Shown: positions 15,345 through 26,200, numbered from the stretch's first letter. The stretch: DNA of 64,000 nucleotides from Oscillospiraceae bacterium (GCA_017516785.1 JAFXAV010000036.1:26829-90828); one strand, 5' to 3'. Numbers and translations: made by a program. Notes: a model not told the origin generated them from the letters alone.

Positions 15345-18300
15345 TTAGAAGAAACTGACCTGGCTTGTATCCGGCATATCGCCGAAGGCACCAGCCTCTT
15401 TCAGCATCTGAATATGGGTTTTGGAAACCTTGGGACATGCAGCGGACACTTCCTCGATGGACAAAAACTGCTTACCCTCTCTGCCCTTCATAAGGTCCCA
15501 TGCGGCGTTTTCGCCGAGACCCGAGATGGCAACAAAGGGAGGCAGGAGCTTTCCGTCTTTGATGAGGAACTTGGTGGCATGACTTTCATAAATACTGATG
15601 GGCAAAAATTCCAGACCGCGGAGATAGAACTCATAGGCCACTTCAAGAGTGGTCAGCAGATCCTCATCCTTGGCGGTGGCGTTTTCATTGTGCTCGATGG
15701 CATCGATGTTGGCAAGAACGGACTCCATACCCCTGGTCATCAGCACTGCGTCAAAGCCACCCTTCTGACTGCGGCGATAGAAGTAAGCCGCATAGAATGC
15801 AAGAGGATGATACACCTTGAACCAGGCAATGCGGAAGGCCATCATAACGTAGGCCACAGCATGGGCCTTGGGGAACAGGTACTTGATCTTCTTGCAGGAA
15901 CCAATATACCAGTCGGGAACACCTGCAGCAATCATCTCTTCCTCCGCACCGGGGGGCAGGCCTCTGCCCTTTCGGACGGACTCCATGATCTTGAAGGCCC
16001 GCTTTTCCGGCATACCGCAGGAAATCAGGTAGATCATGATATCATCTCGACAGCCGATGGTGCCGTCCACGGTGGCGGTCTTGGAGGTGATCAGATCTCT
16101 TGCATTGCCCAGCCACACGTCGGTGCCGTGGGTATAACCGGAGATTCGCACCAGGAAATCGAACTTGGTGGGCATGGTATCCAGCAGAACACCTCTCGTA
16201 AACCGAGTGTTGAACTCCGGCACCGCAACAGCGCCGGTGGGGCCCAGAATCTTGTCATTCTCATAGCCCAGCACCTTGGAAGAAGTGAAGATAGACATAG
16301 TCTTCTTGTCATCCAGAGGGATCGTCTTGGCATCCACACCGGTCATATCCTCCATCATGCGGATCATGGTGGGGTCATCATGGCCCAGCATATCCAGCTT
16401 CAGGAGGTTTTCCTCCATGGAGTGGTATTCGAAATGGGTGGTAATTTGATCGGAATGGGGGTCATCCGCAGGATGCTGGACGGGACAGAAATCCCAGATT
16501 TCATTTTCCTGGGGAATAACCACCAGGCCGCCGGGATGCTGACCGGTGGTACGGCGGACACCGACACAGCCGGAAGCCAGCCGTGCTTCCTCTGCCTTGG
16601 AAGCGGTCTTTTCCCGCTCCTGAAGATACTTCTTGACATAGCCGAAGGCAGTCTTTTCCGCAACAGTACCGATGGTGCCCGCGCGGAACACATGGGAGGC
16701 GCCGAACATGGAAATACAGTATTTGTGGGCCTCTGCCTGATATTCACCGGAGAAGTTCAGGTCGATATCGGGCACCTTATCGCCGCCGAAACCCAGGAAA
16801 GTTTCGAAGGGGATGTTGAAGCCGTCCTTTTCCAGCTGAGCGCCGCACTTGGGACATACCGCATCCGGCAGGTCCGCGCCGCAGTTGAATTCCTTGGGCA
16901 CATCCAGAATGGTGTGCTTACAGTCGGGATTCGGACAGCGGTAGTGAGGCGGGAAGGAGTTGACCTCCGTGATGCCGGACATAAAGGCCACGATGGAGGA
17001 ACCAACGGAACCTCGGGAACCGACCAGATAGCCGTTTTCCAGACTGTTCTGTACCAGCCGCTGAGCGGACATGTAGATGACGTCATAGTGACAGGTGATG
17101 ATGTCGTTGAGCTCCGTGTCTACGCGCTTGACAAAGGACTCAGGAGGATTATCGCCGTAAAGACGGTGAAGCTTGCCGTAGACCAGATTCTTCAGGTCTT
17201 CGACAGAGTTTTCAATCTTGGGCGCAAACAGATTATGGGGCACGGGACGGAGTGTCTCACACATATCGGCAATGAGATTGGGATTTTTGATGACAATCTC
17301 ATAGGCCTTCTCTTCTCCTAAGTAGGAGAATTCCGCCATCATCTCATCAGTGGTGCGCAGATACAAAGGATTGTCCTTGTCCGCATCCTTAAAGCCCTTG
17401 GTGGCAAGGAGGATATGGCGGAAAATCTCATCCTCCGGATTCAGGAAGTGGACATCGCCGGTGGCAACAACCATCTTGCCCATTTCCTCACCCAGCCGCA
17501 CGATGGTACGGTTCAGATTCCGAAGATCCTCATCGTTATGGACAGGGATCTTCTCCTCCGCAATCATAAAGCGGTTGTTGGAGATGGGCTGGACTTCCAG
17601 ATAGTCATAGAAAGATGCGATGCGCTTCAGCTCCTCATCGCTTCTACCCTTCAGCACCGCCTGGAACAGTTCGTTGTTTTCACAGGCAGAACCGATGATC
17701 AGACCTTCCCGGTGCTTGATCAGCTCAGACTTCAGGATACGGGGAACGCGCTTGAAATGGTACAGATTGGCTTCGGAAATCAGCTGATAGAGATTCCGAA
17801 GACCGATCTGGTTCTTTGCAAAGAGGATAATATGCTGAGCATAGCGCTCGTCCTTACGGAGTTCTGCGCGAATCTTCTCCATGGCAGGATTCACTGCCCG
17901 GAGGGTGTCAATACTCATTTCCTTCATCATGTCCATGAACTTTGCCATGATGAGGCCGCAGGTCACCGCATCGTCAGCGGCTCTGTGGTGGTTGAATTCG
18001 GGCAGACTCAGGGCGTTGGCCACAATGTTCAGCTTATGCTTGTTGAGCTTGGTCATCAGATTCTGGGACAGAACAAGAGTGTCCGCAGAAGTGTAATTGT
18101 ACTCATAACCCAGCTGTTGGCAAGCCTCGCGGATAAATGCGGTATCGAAGTCTGCATTGTGGGCAACCAGTACCCGGCCTCCAACAAATTCCAGGAATTC
18201 CGGAAGAGCTGTTTCAATGCTGGGAGCACCTTCCAACATATCGTCGGTAATGCCTGTCAGCTCCGTAGTTACCTTCTGAAGGCTCTGATGGGGATCCACA

Positions 18301-19658
18301 AAGGTCTGGTAGCGGCTGACTTCTATGCCGTTTTTCATGATAACCGCACCGATTTCGATGATCTTGTCGGTTCTGGGGGAAAGACCGGTGGTTTCCAGGT
18401 CGAAGGCAACGAATTCATCCTCAAAGGACATGTCCTGAGTGCCGTGGACAGCAATCTTATCGTCCACGTCATTGACATAATAACCTTCGCAGCCGTAGAG
18501 GATCTTGATGGTCTCGTCGGTGCCCGCAATCTTGGGAGCGCCCTTCCAGTCCTCCACTACGTGCAAGGCATCCGTAAAGGACTGAACGCAGCCGTGGTCT
18601 GTGATGGCGATGGCCTTGTGACCCCAGGCAGCTGCCTGCTTGATGGCAGCCTTGGTGGAGGTCAGGGCATCCATGTTGCTCATGGCGGTGTGCATATGAA
18701 GCTCCACACGCTTGCCGCCGTCATAGGTATCCTTCCGCTTGGGCAGGCTTCCGGGCATCATGGCAAAAGGCTTCAGCACCAGCTCGTTATCGTAACGGTT
18801 GATTTCCAGCTTACCCTGAATTTTCAGGACATTGCCGATCTTGATATGCTCCAGCAGGGGCAGGGCATCCTTTTCGTCCATGTAGCGGTTGATCCGGACG
18901 GAGCCGGTATTATCCGTCATGTCGAAATTCAGAACCCAGGCTTTGTTCTTTTTCAGTTCCTTGTGTTCAGCAGCAAAAATCTTACCTTCCACAATGATCA
19001 GACCCATGTCGAGGTCCAAATCCTTCATGGGAACAGGATCACCCTTGAAAGGCTTTCCGAAGAAGGTTTCACTGGGAGGCGGTGCAGATGCCTTTTCTTC
19101 CTTCTTGGGTTCGGCAACAGGGATTTTTTCCATCAGTTCGGACCGCATGGACTCCATGGCATCGTAAAGCGCCTGACCGTCCAGAGCCTGTCCTGCTTCA
19201 ATTTTGATTGTCACAGGTGCTGCAAACCGCTCCCGCAGCTGCCGCTGAACAGAGGGTACCAACTCTTCCAGATCCTTCTTGCCATTGCCCAGCAGCTGAA
19301 TGGTCAGTTCATATCCATTCCACAGCCATTTGGCACCGGCAAGACTTCCCCGGGTCATGGAATTCTGATCCACGAACATAAACATCAGTTCCATTGGTTC
19401 GATCTTTTGAATTTCAGACTCCGGGTGTGTTGCGGTAATTTCCAGACGGCGAAGACCGTACAGCTTGCCGGTTTCCGCTGCCGCCTGATCCAGAAACCGC
19501 TTGGGAATATAGTTTTCCGAATGAATGACCACACTGACTTCCCAGATTTCCGGATCAATATCCGCAGCTACAATCGCCGCCTGATGGAATGCTTCGCAAA
19601 GCTCCTCAGGCGGTTCATAGTCCGGGAACATATTATATAAATAGACTTGTTCGCTCAT
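15345..19658 (-). CDS. polC: DNA polymerase III alpha subunit, PolC type
   Basis: The 1437-residue replicative polymerase of low-GC Gram-positive bacteria, with an embedded proofreading exonuclease. Order: N-terminal domain (~1-200), OB fold (~220-300, VIVEGKIFAAEHKELKKNK), PHP domain start (VELHMHTAMSNMDALTS), DEDDh exonuclease (EFVAFDLETTGLSPRTDKII, ~415-580), PHP remainder, Zn-finger (four Cys near CPNPDCKHTI and AVCPKCGAQL), polymerase core with catalytic PDIDLNFSGEYQAEAH, then thumb/fingers and the C-terminal (HhH) region. The length is normal. A terminator separates it from ispG upstream, and the start is ATG 19658. Confidence 0.97.
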   Translation of the reverse strand: MSEQVYLYNMFPDYEPPEELCEAFHQAAIVAADIDPEIWEVSVVIHSENYIPKRFLDQAAAETGKLYGLRRLEITATHPESEIQKIEPMELMFMFVDQNSMTRGSLAGAKWLWNGYELTIQLLGNGKKDLEELVPSVQRQLRERFAAPVTIKIEAGQALDGQALYDAMESMRSELMEKIPVAEPKKEEKASAPPPSETFFGKPFKGDPVPMKDLDLDMGLIIVEGKIFAAEHKELKKNKAWVLNFDMTDNTGSVRINRYMDEKDALPLLEHIKIGNVLKIQGKLEINRYDNELVLKPFAMMPGSLPKRKDTYDGGKRVELHMHTAMSNMDALTSTKAAIKQAAAWGHKAIAITDHGCVQSFTDALHVVEDWKGAPKIAGTDETIKILYGCEGYYVNDVDDKIAVHGTQDMSFEDEFVAFDLETTGLSPRTDKIIEIGAVIMKNGIEVSRYQTFVDPHQSLQKVTTELTGITDDMLEGAPSIETALPEFLEFVGGRVLVAHNADFDTAFIREACQQLGYEYNYTSADTLVLSQNLMTKLNKHKLNIVANALSLPEFNHHRAADDAVTCGLIMAKFMDMMKEMSIDTLRAVNPAMEKIRAELRKDERYAQHIILFAKNQIGLRNLYQLISEANLYHFKRVPRILKSELIKHREGLIIGSACENNELFQAVLKGRSDEELKRIASFYDYLEVQPISNNRFMIAEEKIPVHNDEDLRNLNRTIVRLGEEMGKMVVATGDVHFLNPEDEIFRHILLATKGFKDADKDNPLYLRTTDEMMAEFSYLGEEKAYEIVIKNPNLIADMCETLRPVPHNLFAPKIENSVEDLKNLVYGKLHRLYGDNPPESFVKRVDTELNDIITCHYDVIYMSAQRLVQNSLENGYLVGSRGSVGSSIVAFMSGITEVNSFPPHYRCPNPDCKHTILDVPKEFNCGADLPDAVCPKCGAQLEKDGFNIPFETFLGFGGDKVPDIDLNFSGEYQAEAHKYCISMFGASHVFRAGTIGTVAEKTAFGYVKKYLQEREKTASKAEEARLASGCVGVRRTTGQHPGGLVVIPQENEIWDFCPVQHPADDPHSDQITTHFEYHSMEENLLKLDMLGHDDPTMIRMMEDMTGVDAKTIPLDDKKTMSIFTSSKVLGYENDKILGPTGAVAVPEFNTRFTRGVLLDTMPTKFDFLVRISGYTHGTDVWLGNARDLITSKTATVDGTIGCRDDIMIYLISCGMPEKRAFKIMESVRKGRGLPPGAEEEMIAAGVPDWYIGSCKKIKYLFPKAHAVAYVMMAFRIAWFKVYHPLAFYAAYFYRRSQKGGFDAVLMTRGMESVLANIDAIEHNENATAKDEDLLTTLEVAYEFYLRGLEFLPISIYESHATKFLIKDGKLLPPFVAISGLGENAAWDLMKGREGKQFLSIEEVSAACPKVSKTHIQMLKEAGAFGDMPDTSQVSFF

Positions 19659-19683
19659 AAGTACCTCGCTTGATACGGGGTGA

Positions 19684-19709
19684 AAACGGGGCGAATCATC
19701 GCCCCGTTT
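19684..19709 (-). terminator. ispG terminator
   Basis: AAACGGGGCGA/TCGCCCCGTTT stem (19684-19694 with 19699-19709), followed by TTTTCACC on the minus strand, between ispG and polC. Confidence 0.7.
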
Positions 19710-19716
19710 GTATATG

Positions 19717-20754
19717 TTACATGGCTTCGATGCGCTTCAGGAGTGCAGGAAGCAGCTCGTCATAGGGAAGCTTCTCTTTCTGCTCGCCCTTTTCGAAAAT
19801 CATGCCCCAGCCGTCGCCGCCGGCGATGCCGATGTCGGCTTCTCTTGCCTCACCGGGACCGTTGACCACACAGCCCATAACCGCAACAGTAATGGGCTTT
19901 TCACATTCCTTCAGTGCCTCGTCAACCTGGTTCACAAGACCGATCAGGTCGATGCGGGTTCTGCCACAGGTGGGACAGGAGACGATATTGACACCTTCCT
20001 TCCGAAGACCCGCAGCCTTCAGAATATCCTTGGCGGCATAGACTTCCTCCACAGGGTCATCAGTCAGGGAGACACGGATGGTGTCGCCGATGCCGTCCAG
20101 CAACAGGCTTCCGATGCCCATGGCAGACTTGATGAGCCCCTGCTTCACAGGACCGGTTTCGGTGACGCCGATGTGCAGAGGATAGTCGCACTTGCTGCGG
20201 AACAGCCGTGCAGCAGCCACCATGGTGGGAACAGTGGAGGACTTCATGGACAGGCAGGTGTCATAGAAGCCATACTTTTCCAGCAGCGCCAGATGCTCAA
20301 AGGCGCTTTCTACCAGAGCTTCCGCAGTGGGATGGCCGTACTTTTCCAGCAACCGCTTGTCAAGGCTGCCGCCGTTGACGCCGATGCGGATGGGAATCTT
20401 CTTATCCTTGCAGATATCCACAACAGCCTTGACCCGGTCTTCACCGCCGATGTTGCCGGGATTGATGCGAATCTTGGATGCGCCGCCTTCGGCAGCTGCG
20501 ATGGCCAGCTTGTAGTCAAAATGGATGTCAGCCACCAGGGGCAGAGGACTCTCCTTGCAGATTTCTGCAAATCCCCGGGCAGCTTCCATATTGGGAACTG
20601 CCAGGCGGGCAATCTGGCAGCCGGCAGCCTTCAGCTGCTCGATCTGAGTCAAAGAGCCAGCCACATCGGTGGTTTTGGTATTCAGCATGGACTGGATGAC
20701 CACAGGGGCGCCGCCGCCGATGATCACACCGCCAACATTTATTTGTCTGGTCAT
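19717..20754 (-). CDS. ispG: 4-hydroxy-3-methylbut-2-en-1-yl diphosphate synthase
   Basis: Penultimate MEP-pathway enzyme, a 4Fe-4S protein that converts MEcPP to HMBPP. The 345-residue form has the TIM barrel (KTTDVAGSLTQIEQLKAAGC, LVADIHFDYKLAI, INPGNIG) and the C-terminal cluster domain with VSCPTCGRTRIDL and GCVVNGPGEA. ATG 20754 is used because AAGAGGT lies before it; it begins four bases after the rseP stop, so the two are in one operon. No inserted domain of the plant/Thermus type is seen. Confidence 0.95.
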   Translation of the reverse strand: MTRQINVGGVIIGGGAPVVIQSMLNTKTTDVAGSLTQIEQLKAAGCQIARLAVPNMEAARGFAEICKESPLPLVADIHFDYKLAIAAAEGGASKIRINPGNIGGEDRVKAVVDICKDKKIPIRIGVNGGSLDKRLLEKYGHPTAEALVESAFEHLALLEKYGFYDTCLSMKSSTVPTMVAAARLFRSKCDYPLHIGVTETGPVKQGLIKSAMGIGSLLLDGIGDTIRVSLTDDPVEEVYAAKDILKAAGLRKEGVNIVSCPTCGRTRIDLIGLVNQVDEALKECEKPITVAVMGCVVNGPGEAREADIGIAGGDGWGMIFEKGEQKEKLPYDELLPALLKRIEAM

Positions 20755-20758
20755 GTGT

Positions 20759-21820
20759 TTACCTCTTGATAATGACAAAAATATCTTTAAACATAATTAC
20801 CGCCATCAGGCCCAGCAGTAGAATCATGCCGGCGCCGTGGAGGTAACCTTCGTATTTGGGATTGATCTTCTTCCGGGTAATGCCCTCCACCGCCGCGGTG
20901 ATCAGCAGGCAGACAGCTCTGCCGCCGTCGAGAGCAGGAATGGGAAGCAGGTTCATCACCGCCAGGTTGATGGCAATGAAACCGCCGAAATAGAGCATAT
21001 TCAGGAAAGCATCAAAGGCAGTGGGAGACGCAGCAGCCACCTGATTCATCTGATCCACGATCATCACAGGGCCGCCCATATCCTGGATACCAGCCTGACC
21101 GGAAATCAGCATTTCCACACTGAGCTTCACCAGCTGGACATTGCTCATGGCGACATTCCATACATAGGCAATTTTTCTTCCAAAAGTTGCATCCTCCAGG
21201 GAGAAATTGAAGCCATAGCGGACACTGGTGCCGCCGTTGGGATCAGGAAACTCAGCCTTGACCATGTTGAAGTCATCGAGAATGACCTTTTCGCCGTTTC
21301 TTTCCACCACCAGGTCATGGATATCGCCGGGGTTCAGGGAAAGAATGGTAGAAAAATCGGAAGCAGTGAAAACCCGGTCGCCGTCGACCTTCAGAATCCG
21401 GTCCCCGGGCTGCAGGCCGTCTTCTGCCTGCAGGACACAGCCTTCTTCGAAGTAGTCGATGACAGGAACCGCATACTGCTGCATGGGGGCATAGCAAATC
21501 AGGAAGATCAGCAGACCGGTGATGAAATTCATGAAAGCACCAGCAAGCAGAATGATCAGCCGCTTCCACCAGGCTGCTTTCTGGAAGGAACGGGGATTGT
21601 CCGTATCCTCATCCTCGCCCTCCATGGCGCAGTAGCCGCCTATGGGCACGCAGCGGATGGAATAGAGGGTCTCCCCAACCTGCTTTTTGAAAATTGCCGG
21701 GCCCATGAACATGGAAAATTCATTGACCTGGACATCGGAAAGTTTTGCAGCAATGAAATGGCCAAACTCGTGAACAAAAATCAGAATACTAAAGAGTAAA
21801 ATTGCGAAAACAATGGACAT
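20759..21820 (-). CDS. rseP: RIP metalloprotease RseP (site-2 protease)
   Basis: 353-residue intramembrane zinc protease of the M50B family. The active-site HEFGH is in FVHEFGHFIAAKL (residues ~17-21), the second zinc motif is NLLPIPALDGGR (~300), and one PDZ domain lies at ~125-200 (GLQPGDRILKVDGDRV). Four membrane helices are apparent. In Firmicutes it cleaves anti-sigma factors or signal-peptide remnants. It lies between dxr and ispG in the standard Clostridia order. Confidence 0.95.
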   Translation of the reverse strand: MSIVFAILLFSILIFVHEFGHFIAAKLSDVQVNEFSMFMGPAIFKKQVGETLYSIRCVPIGGYCAMEGEDEDTDNPRSFQKAAWWKRLIILLAGAFMNFITGLLIFLICYAPMQQYAVPVIDYFEEGCVLQAEDGLQPGDRILKVDGDRVFTASDFSTILSLNPGDIHDLVVERNGEKVILDDFNMVKAEFPDPNGGTSVRYGFNFSLEDATFGRKIAYVWNVAMSNVQLVKLSVEMLISGQAGIQDMGGPVMIVDQMNQVAAASPTAFDAFLNMLYFGGFIAINLAVMNLLPIPALDGGRAVCLLITAAVEGITRKKINPKYEGYLHGAGMILLLGLMAVIMFKDIFVIIKR

Positions 21821-21832
21821 AGGATTCCTCGC

Positions 21833-22987
21833 TTAATTTTTAGATAACCGTCTGACAGCCTCACGGGCAAGACGGTCGGTTTCCAGAATCTCCTCCAGAG
21901 TGGGGTTCTGGATAAAGGGCACTTCCTCCACCGCATCGCGCACCAGACGATAAATATCGTAGAAACCGATTTCATCGTGAAGGAACATGGCAACGGCTTC
22001 CTCATTGGCGCCGTTCATGGCAGGGCAGGATGTGCCGCCGCGCTTGGCGCAGTCCATGGCAAGCTGCAGACAGGGGAAGCAGTCCAGGTCAGGCTCCACA
22101 AAAGTCAGAGCGCCGCAGCGGATCAAATCCAGAGGATCCACAGGGCAGATGACCCGATCGGGGTAGGTCAGCGCCAGCTGAATGGGCAGGCGCATATCAG
22201 GGGTGCCCATCTGGGCCATGACAGCGCCGTCGACGAATTCCACCATGCTGTGGACAACACTCTGGCGGTGGACAACCACATCCACCTGCTCCAGAGGCAG
22301 TTCATAAAGCCGCATGGCTTCAATGACTTCCAGTCCCTTGTTCATGAGGGTGGCGCAGTCGGTGGTGATCTTGGCGCCCATCTTCCAGTTGGGATGGCGC
22401 AGGGCATCAGCCTTGGTGACCTTTTTCAGCTGCTCCTTGGTCATGCCATAGAAGGGACCGCCGGAGCAAGTCAGGATGATCCGCTTGACTTCCTTCCGCT
22501 CGCCGGAGCCCATCAGGCACTGGAAAATTGCGGAATGCTCGGAATCAACAGGAATGATCTCGGCATTGTGAGCCTTGGCTTCCGCCATGACCAGTTCACC
22601 GGCGCAGACCATGGTCTCCTTATTGGCAAGACCGATCCGCTTGCCAAGCTTCAGGGCAGCAAGAGTAGGCTTCAGGCCCACCATACCCACAACAGCGGTG
22701 ATGACACAGTCCGCTTCTTCCATGGTGGCAGCCTCGATGAGACCTTCTTCACCCCAGGAAATACGGATGGGCAGATCAGAAATCTGATCTTTCAGCTGTG
22801 CAGCAGCTTCTTCCGTTGCCATAACAGCCAGTTTAGGGCTGAACTCACGGCACTGCTGAGCCATCAGCTCCACGCTGGAGCCTGCGGTCAGAGCCACCAC
22901 CCGGATCTCGGGCAGGCGGCTGATAATATCCAGGCTCTGCCGGCCGATGGAGCCGGTAGAGCCTAACACAGAAACATTTTTAACCAT
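21833..22987 (-). CDS. dxr: 1-deoxy-D-xylulose 5-phosphate reductoisomerase
   Basis: 384-residue NADPH-dependent enzyme giving MEP from DXP. The N-terminal Rossmann motif VSVLGSTGSIGRQSLDII, the metal-binding IIPVDSEHSAIFQCL, and the LTCSGGPFYG and HPNWKMGAKITTDCATLMNKG (shown in part: HPNWKMGAKITTDC) blocks are all present. The gene sits 12 bases after cdsA and before rseP. The length is normal. Confidence 0.96.
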   Translation of the reverse strand: MVKNVSVLGSTGSIGRQSLDIISRLPEIRVVALTAGSSVELMAQQCREFSPKLAVMATEEAAAQLKDQISDLPIRISWGEEGLIEAATMEEADCVITAVVGMVGLKPTLAALKLGKRIGLANKETMVCAGELVMAEAKAHNAEIIPVDSEHSAIFQCLMGSGERKEVKRIILTCSGGPFYGMTKEQLKKVTKADALRHPNWKMGAKITTDCATLMNKGLEVIEAMRLYELPLEQVDVVVHRQSVVHSMVEFVDGAVMAQMGTPDMRLPIQLALTYPDRVICPVDPLDLIRCGALTFVEPDLDCFPCLQLAMDCAKRGGTSCPAMNGANEEAVAMFLHDEIGFYDIYRLVRDAVEEVPFIQNPTLEEILETDRLAREAVRRLSKN

Positions 22988-22999
22988 AATTTCTTACCT

Positions 23000-23821
23000 T
23001 TAACGCACCATGGGCAGCAGCAGAACCAGAGCTTCGATCAGAGGAGCAACCATCATCATGGAATCAAAACGGTCCAGCACACCGCCATGACCGGGGATCA
23101 GATTGCCGTAGTCTTTGATACCAGTCTGCCGCTTCACAACGGAGAAGCACAGATCGCCAAAGACACCTGCAGCACTGCCCACCAGGCCGTAAAGCATGGC
23201 ATTGAGATAATTGACATTGAAATTGAAGGGTTCAAAGGGCAGATCCAGGATCACCGCATAGATCAGCATGCCCAAAATGGCAGCAACAACGCCGCCGATG
23301 GCGCCTTCCACGGTCTTATGCTGGCTGATCACAGGAGCGAGCTTCCGCTGACCGAAGAAACGTCCTGCAAAGTAAGCGCCGGAATCGGACATGAATGCCA
23401 CAATAAAGGGAATCAGCACCAGATAACGGCCGATCTTCATGCCCAGAATCCGCATCAAACTGCTCAGCAGGAAAGGAACCAGCAGACCTGCAAAGAAGCA
23501 CATGGCCACCTTGTCGAAGGTGATCTTCACATGGGACATCATCATCTCTGTGAAATAAACCACCACGAAAAGCAGGATACCCAGCTGACCATAAGCATGG
23601 ATGGCATCAAAATAGCTCCACATGGTTGTAGAAAATGCCATGATGCAGGCATAGATCACCAACCGGGGTTCGGTAACCAGACCGGTGCGGAACAGCATCT
23701 CATAGGCACCGATGGCAAGGCACAGACCCCAGATGACTGCTGCAACAGACTTGGGGACCACCAGCAGGATAATCAGCAGCGCAGGGATCGCCACCGCTGC
23801 CGTAATCAATCTAGTTTTCAT
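23000..23821 (-). CDS. cdsA: Phosphatidate cytidylyltransferase
   Basis: 273-residue polytopic membrane enzyme making CDP-diacylglycerol, the branch-point phospholipid precursor. About eight membrane helices are seen. The family signature near the C-terminus is recognisable as SVVKRQTGIKDYGNLIPGHG followed by GVLDRFDSM, with the Asp pair needed for metal binding. The start is ATG 23821, six bases after the uppS stop. Confidence 0.95.
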   Translation of the reverse strand: MKTRLITAAVAIPALLIILLVVPKSVAAVIWGLCLAIGAYEMLFRTGLVTEPRLVIYACIMAFSTTMWSYFDAIHAYGQLGILLFVVVYFTEMMMSHVKITFDKVAMCFFAGLLVPFLLSSLMRILGMKIGRYLVLIPFIVAFMSDSGAYFAGRFFGQRKLAPVISQHKTVEGAIGGVVAAILGMLIYAVILDLPFEPFNFNVNYLNAMLYGLVGSAAGVFGDLCFSVVKRQTGIKDYGNLIPGHGGVLDRFDSMMMVAPLIEALVLLLPMVR

Positions 23822-23827
23822 TTTTCT

Positions 23828-24538
<711 letters not shown>

Positions 24539-24571
24539 GATTCAACCTCTTTTATAGATTGATGAACAGTT

Positions 24572-24596
24572 GTTGGGGGCGCAACGCGCCCCCAAC
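24572..24596 (-). terminator. Hairpin between frr and uppS
   Basis: GTTGGGGGCGC-AAC-GCGCCCCCAAC is a very strong 11-bp stem, but the minus-strand flank (AACTGTTCATC) is not T-rich. It may weaken rather than stop transcription, or stabilise the frr message. Confidence 0.5.
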
Positions 24597-24611
24597 TCCG
24601 GAAGCTACCAC

Positions 24612-25166
24612 TTAGATAGCCATCAGTTCCTTTTCCTTGGCTGCCAGAGCGGCATCCACCTTCTTGATGTTCTTGTCCAGCAGATCCTGCAGATCCTTCT
24701 CTGCCTTCTTCTGGTCATCTTCGGTGATTTCGCTGCTCTTCTTCAGCTTCTTGACGTAGTCCATGCCGTCGCGGCGGATGTTGCGCATTGCAACCTTGGC
24801 CTCTTCGGCGTACTTCTTAACCTGCTTGGTCAGATCCTTACGACGCTCCTCAGTCAGCTGGGGGAAGGTCAGGCGGATGACACGGCCGTCGTTCTGGGGG
24901 TTGATGCCCAGATCGGACATCTGAATAGCCTTGCCGATATCCTTCAGCAGCTTGGTGTCCCAGGGCTGAATGACCAGGGTTCGTGCATCGGGGGAAGAAA
25001 TGGTGGCAACACCGTTCAGGGGAGTCTCGCTGCCATAATATTCAACAGTGATACGGTCCAGAACCTTGGCATTGGCACGGCCGGCGCGGACAGCGCCGAA
25101 TTCTTCCTGCAGATGGTCCAGAGCACGGTCCATTCTTCTAGAGTAATCCTTAAAATCAACGGGCAT
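24612..25166 (-). CDS. frr: Ribosome recycling factor
   Basis: 184-residue protein that splits post-termination ribosomes with EF-G. Highly recognisable: LQEEFGAVRAGRANAKVLDR, YYGSETPLNGVATISSPDAR, and FPQLTEERRKDLTKQVKKYA. AGGAGGAC lies upstream of ATG 25166. Downstream of pyrH, as in most bacteria. Confidence 0.97.
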   Translation of the reverse strand: MPVDFKDYSRRMDRALDHLQEEFGAVRAGRANAKVLDRITVEYYGSETPLNGVATISSPDARTLVIQPWDTKLLKDIGKAIQMSDLGINPQNDGRVIRLTFPQLTEERRKDLTKQVKKYAEEAKVAMRNIRRDGMDYVKKLKKSSEITEDDQKKAEKDLQDLLDKNIKKVDAALAAKEKELMAI

Positions 25167-25193
25167 AATTATAGTCCTCCTAATTAAACTTGA

Positions 25194-25916
25194 TTAAAAC
25201 TTGTTTTGAACGGTGGTTCCGATTGCTTCGCCGCGAACCACACGGACGATACTGTTTTCTTCAGCCAGGCCGAAGCAGACCATGGTCATGTCATTGTCCA
25301 TAGCCAGAGCCATGGCAGTGATATCGGTGGCTTTCAGGTTCTGCTCCAGAACCTCGTTATAGGTCAGCTTGGTGTAGCGGACGGCATTGGGATCCTTGTT
25401 GGGATCGGCAGAGTAAATGGCATCCACGTTCTTGGCCATCAGGATGGCATCAGCCTCGATTTCCACACCGCGCAGCACAGCGCCGGTATCGGTGGAGAAA
25501 TAGGGGTTGCCGGTGCCTGCGGCAAACAGGACGACCTTGCCGTCATTCAGGTAACGCTCGGCGGTATCCCGGGTGAAATACTCGGCGAACTTATTCATTT
25601 CCACAGCGGTAAGTACACGGGCATCCACGCCATGCTGGCCCAGAACGTCGGCCACAGCGATGGCATTCATAACGGTAGCCAGCATGCCCATGGCATCGCC
25701 GTGGGAGCGCTGGAGCTTGCCTGCACCGTTTTTGACGCCGCGCCAGAAGTTGCCGCCGCCGATGACCAGACCTACCTGCACGCCCATATCAACGCACTCC
25801 TTGATGGAAGCGCAGACATCATGCAGGACGGTAAAGTCCAGGCCGTGGCCTTCTTCGCCGGCAAGGGCTTCGCCGCTTACCTTCAGCAGGATTCTCTTGT
25901 ATTTGATTTCAGACAC
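25194..25916 (-). CDS. pyrH: UMP kinase
   Basis: 240-residue amino-acid-kinase-fold enzyme converting UMP to UDP. Motifs: RILLKVSGEALAGEEGHGLD, VGLVIGGGNFWRGVKNG, FAAGTGNPYFSTDTGAVLRG and DAIYSADPNKDP. The start is GTG 25916 with GAGAGGATC upstream. First gene of the pyrH-to-ispG cluster, with its own promoter. Confidence 0.97.
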   Translation of the reverse strand: MSEIKYKRILLKVSGEALAGEEGHGLDFTVLHDVCASIKECVDMGVQVGLVIGGGNFWRGVKNGAGKLQRSHGDAMGMLATVMNAIAVADVLGQHGVDARVLTAVEMNKFAEYFTRDTAERYLNDGKVVLFAAGTGNPYFSTDTGAVLRGVEIEADAILMAKNVDAIYSADPNKDPNAVRYTKLTYNEVLEQNLKATDITAMALAMDNDMTMVCFGLAEENSIVRVVRGEAIGTTVQNKF

Positions 25917-25987
25917 AGTTGATCCTCTCTTTCCGGGCAGACCGCAAAATACTATTTTGGGATCATACCTCTTATGTATCTTCCCCT

Positions 25988-26016
25988 ATTTTATAATAAG
26001 ACAGTCAAATTGACAA
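25988..26016 (-). promoter_or_regulatory. pyrH promoter
   Basis: Minus strand: -35 TTGTCA (26011-26016), 17 bp, -10 TAAAAT (25988-25993). Confidence 0.7.
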
Positions 26017-26131
26017 CCACAATTTTAAGTTTTCGGCGAATGTTTTCCAAAATTTCATAGTTTCTTCCCTTCTGTACAAATTGAACACAGGCTAAGTTTC
26101 CAAAGAAAACGGATTTGGGCGTGATTTTCGG

Positions 26132-26160
26132 TTGCAAATCCGGATTCATTGGGTTATAAT
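26132..26160 (+). promoter_or_regulatory. glnS promoter
   Basis: -35 TTGCAA (26132-26137), 17 bp, -10 TATAAT (26155-26160). The 284-bp pyrH-glnS intergenic region holds this and the divergent pyrH promoter; nothing else was recognised there. Confidence 0.8.
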
Positions 26161-26200
26161 GAGACAATCTGGAAAAATACACAAGAGAGGAAGTTTTATT

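Noticed and set aside
15093..19640. Long plus-strand frames (15093-17321 and 17415-19640) opposite polC
   Set aside because: Shadows of PolC; no start signals or recognisable motifs.
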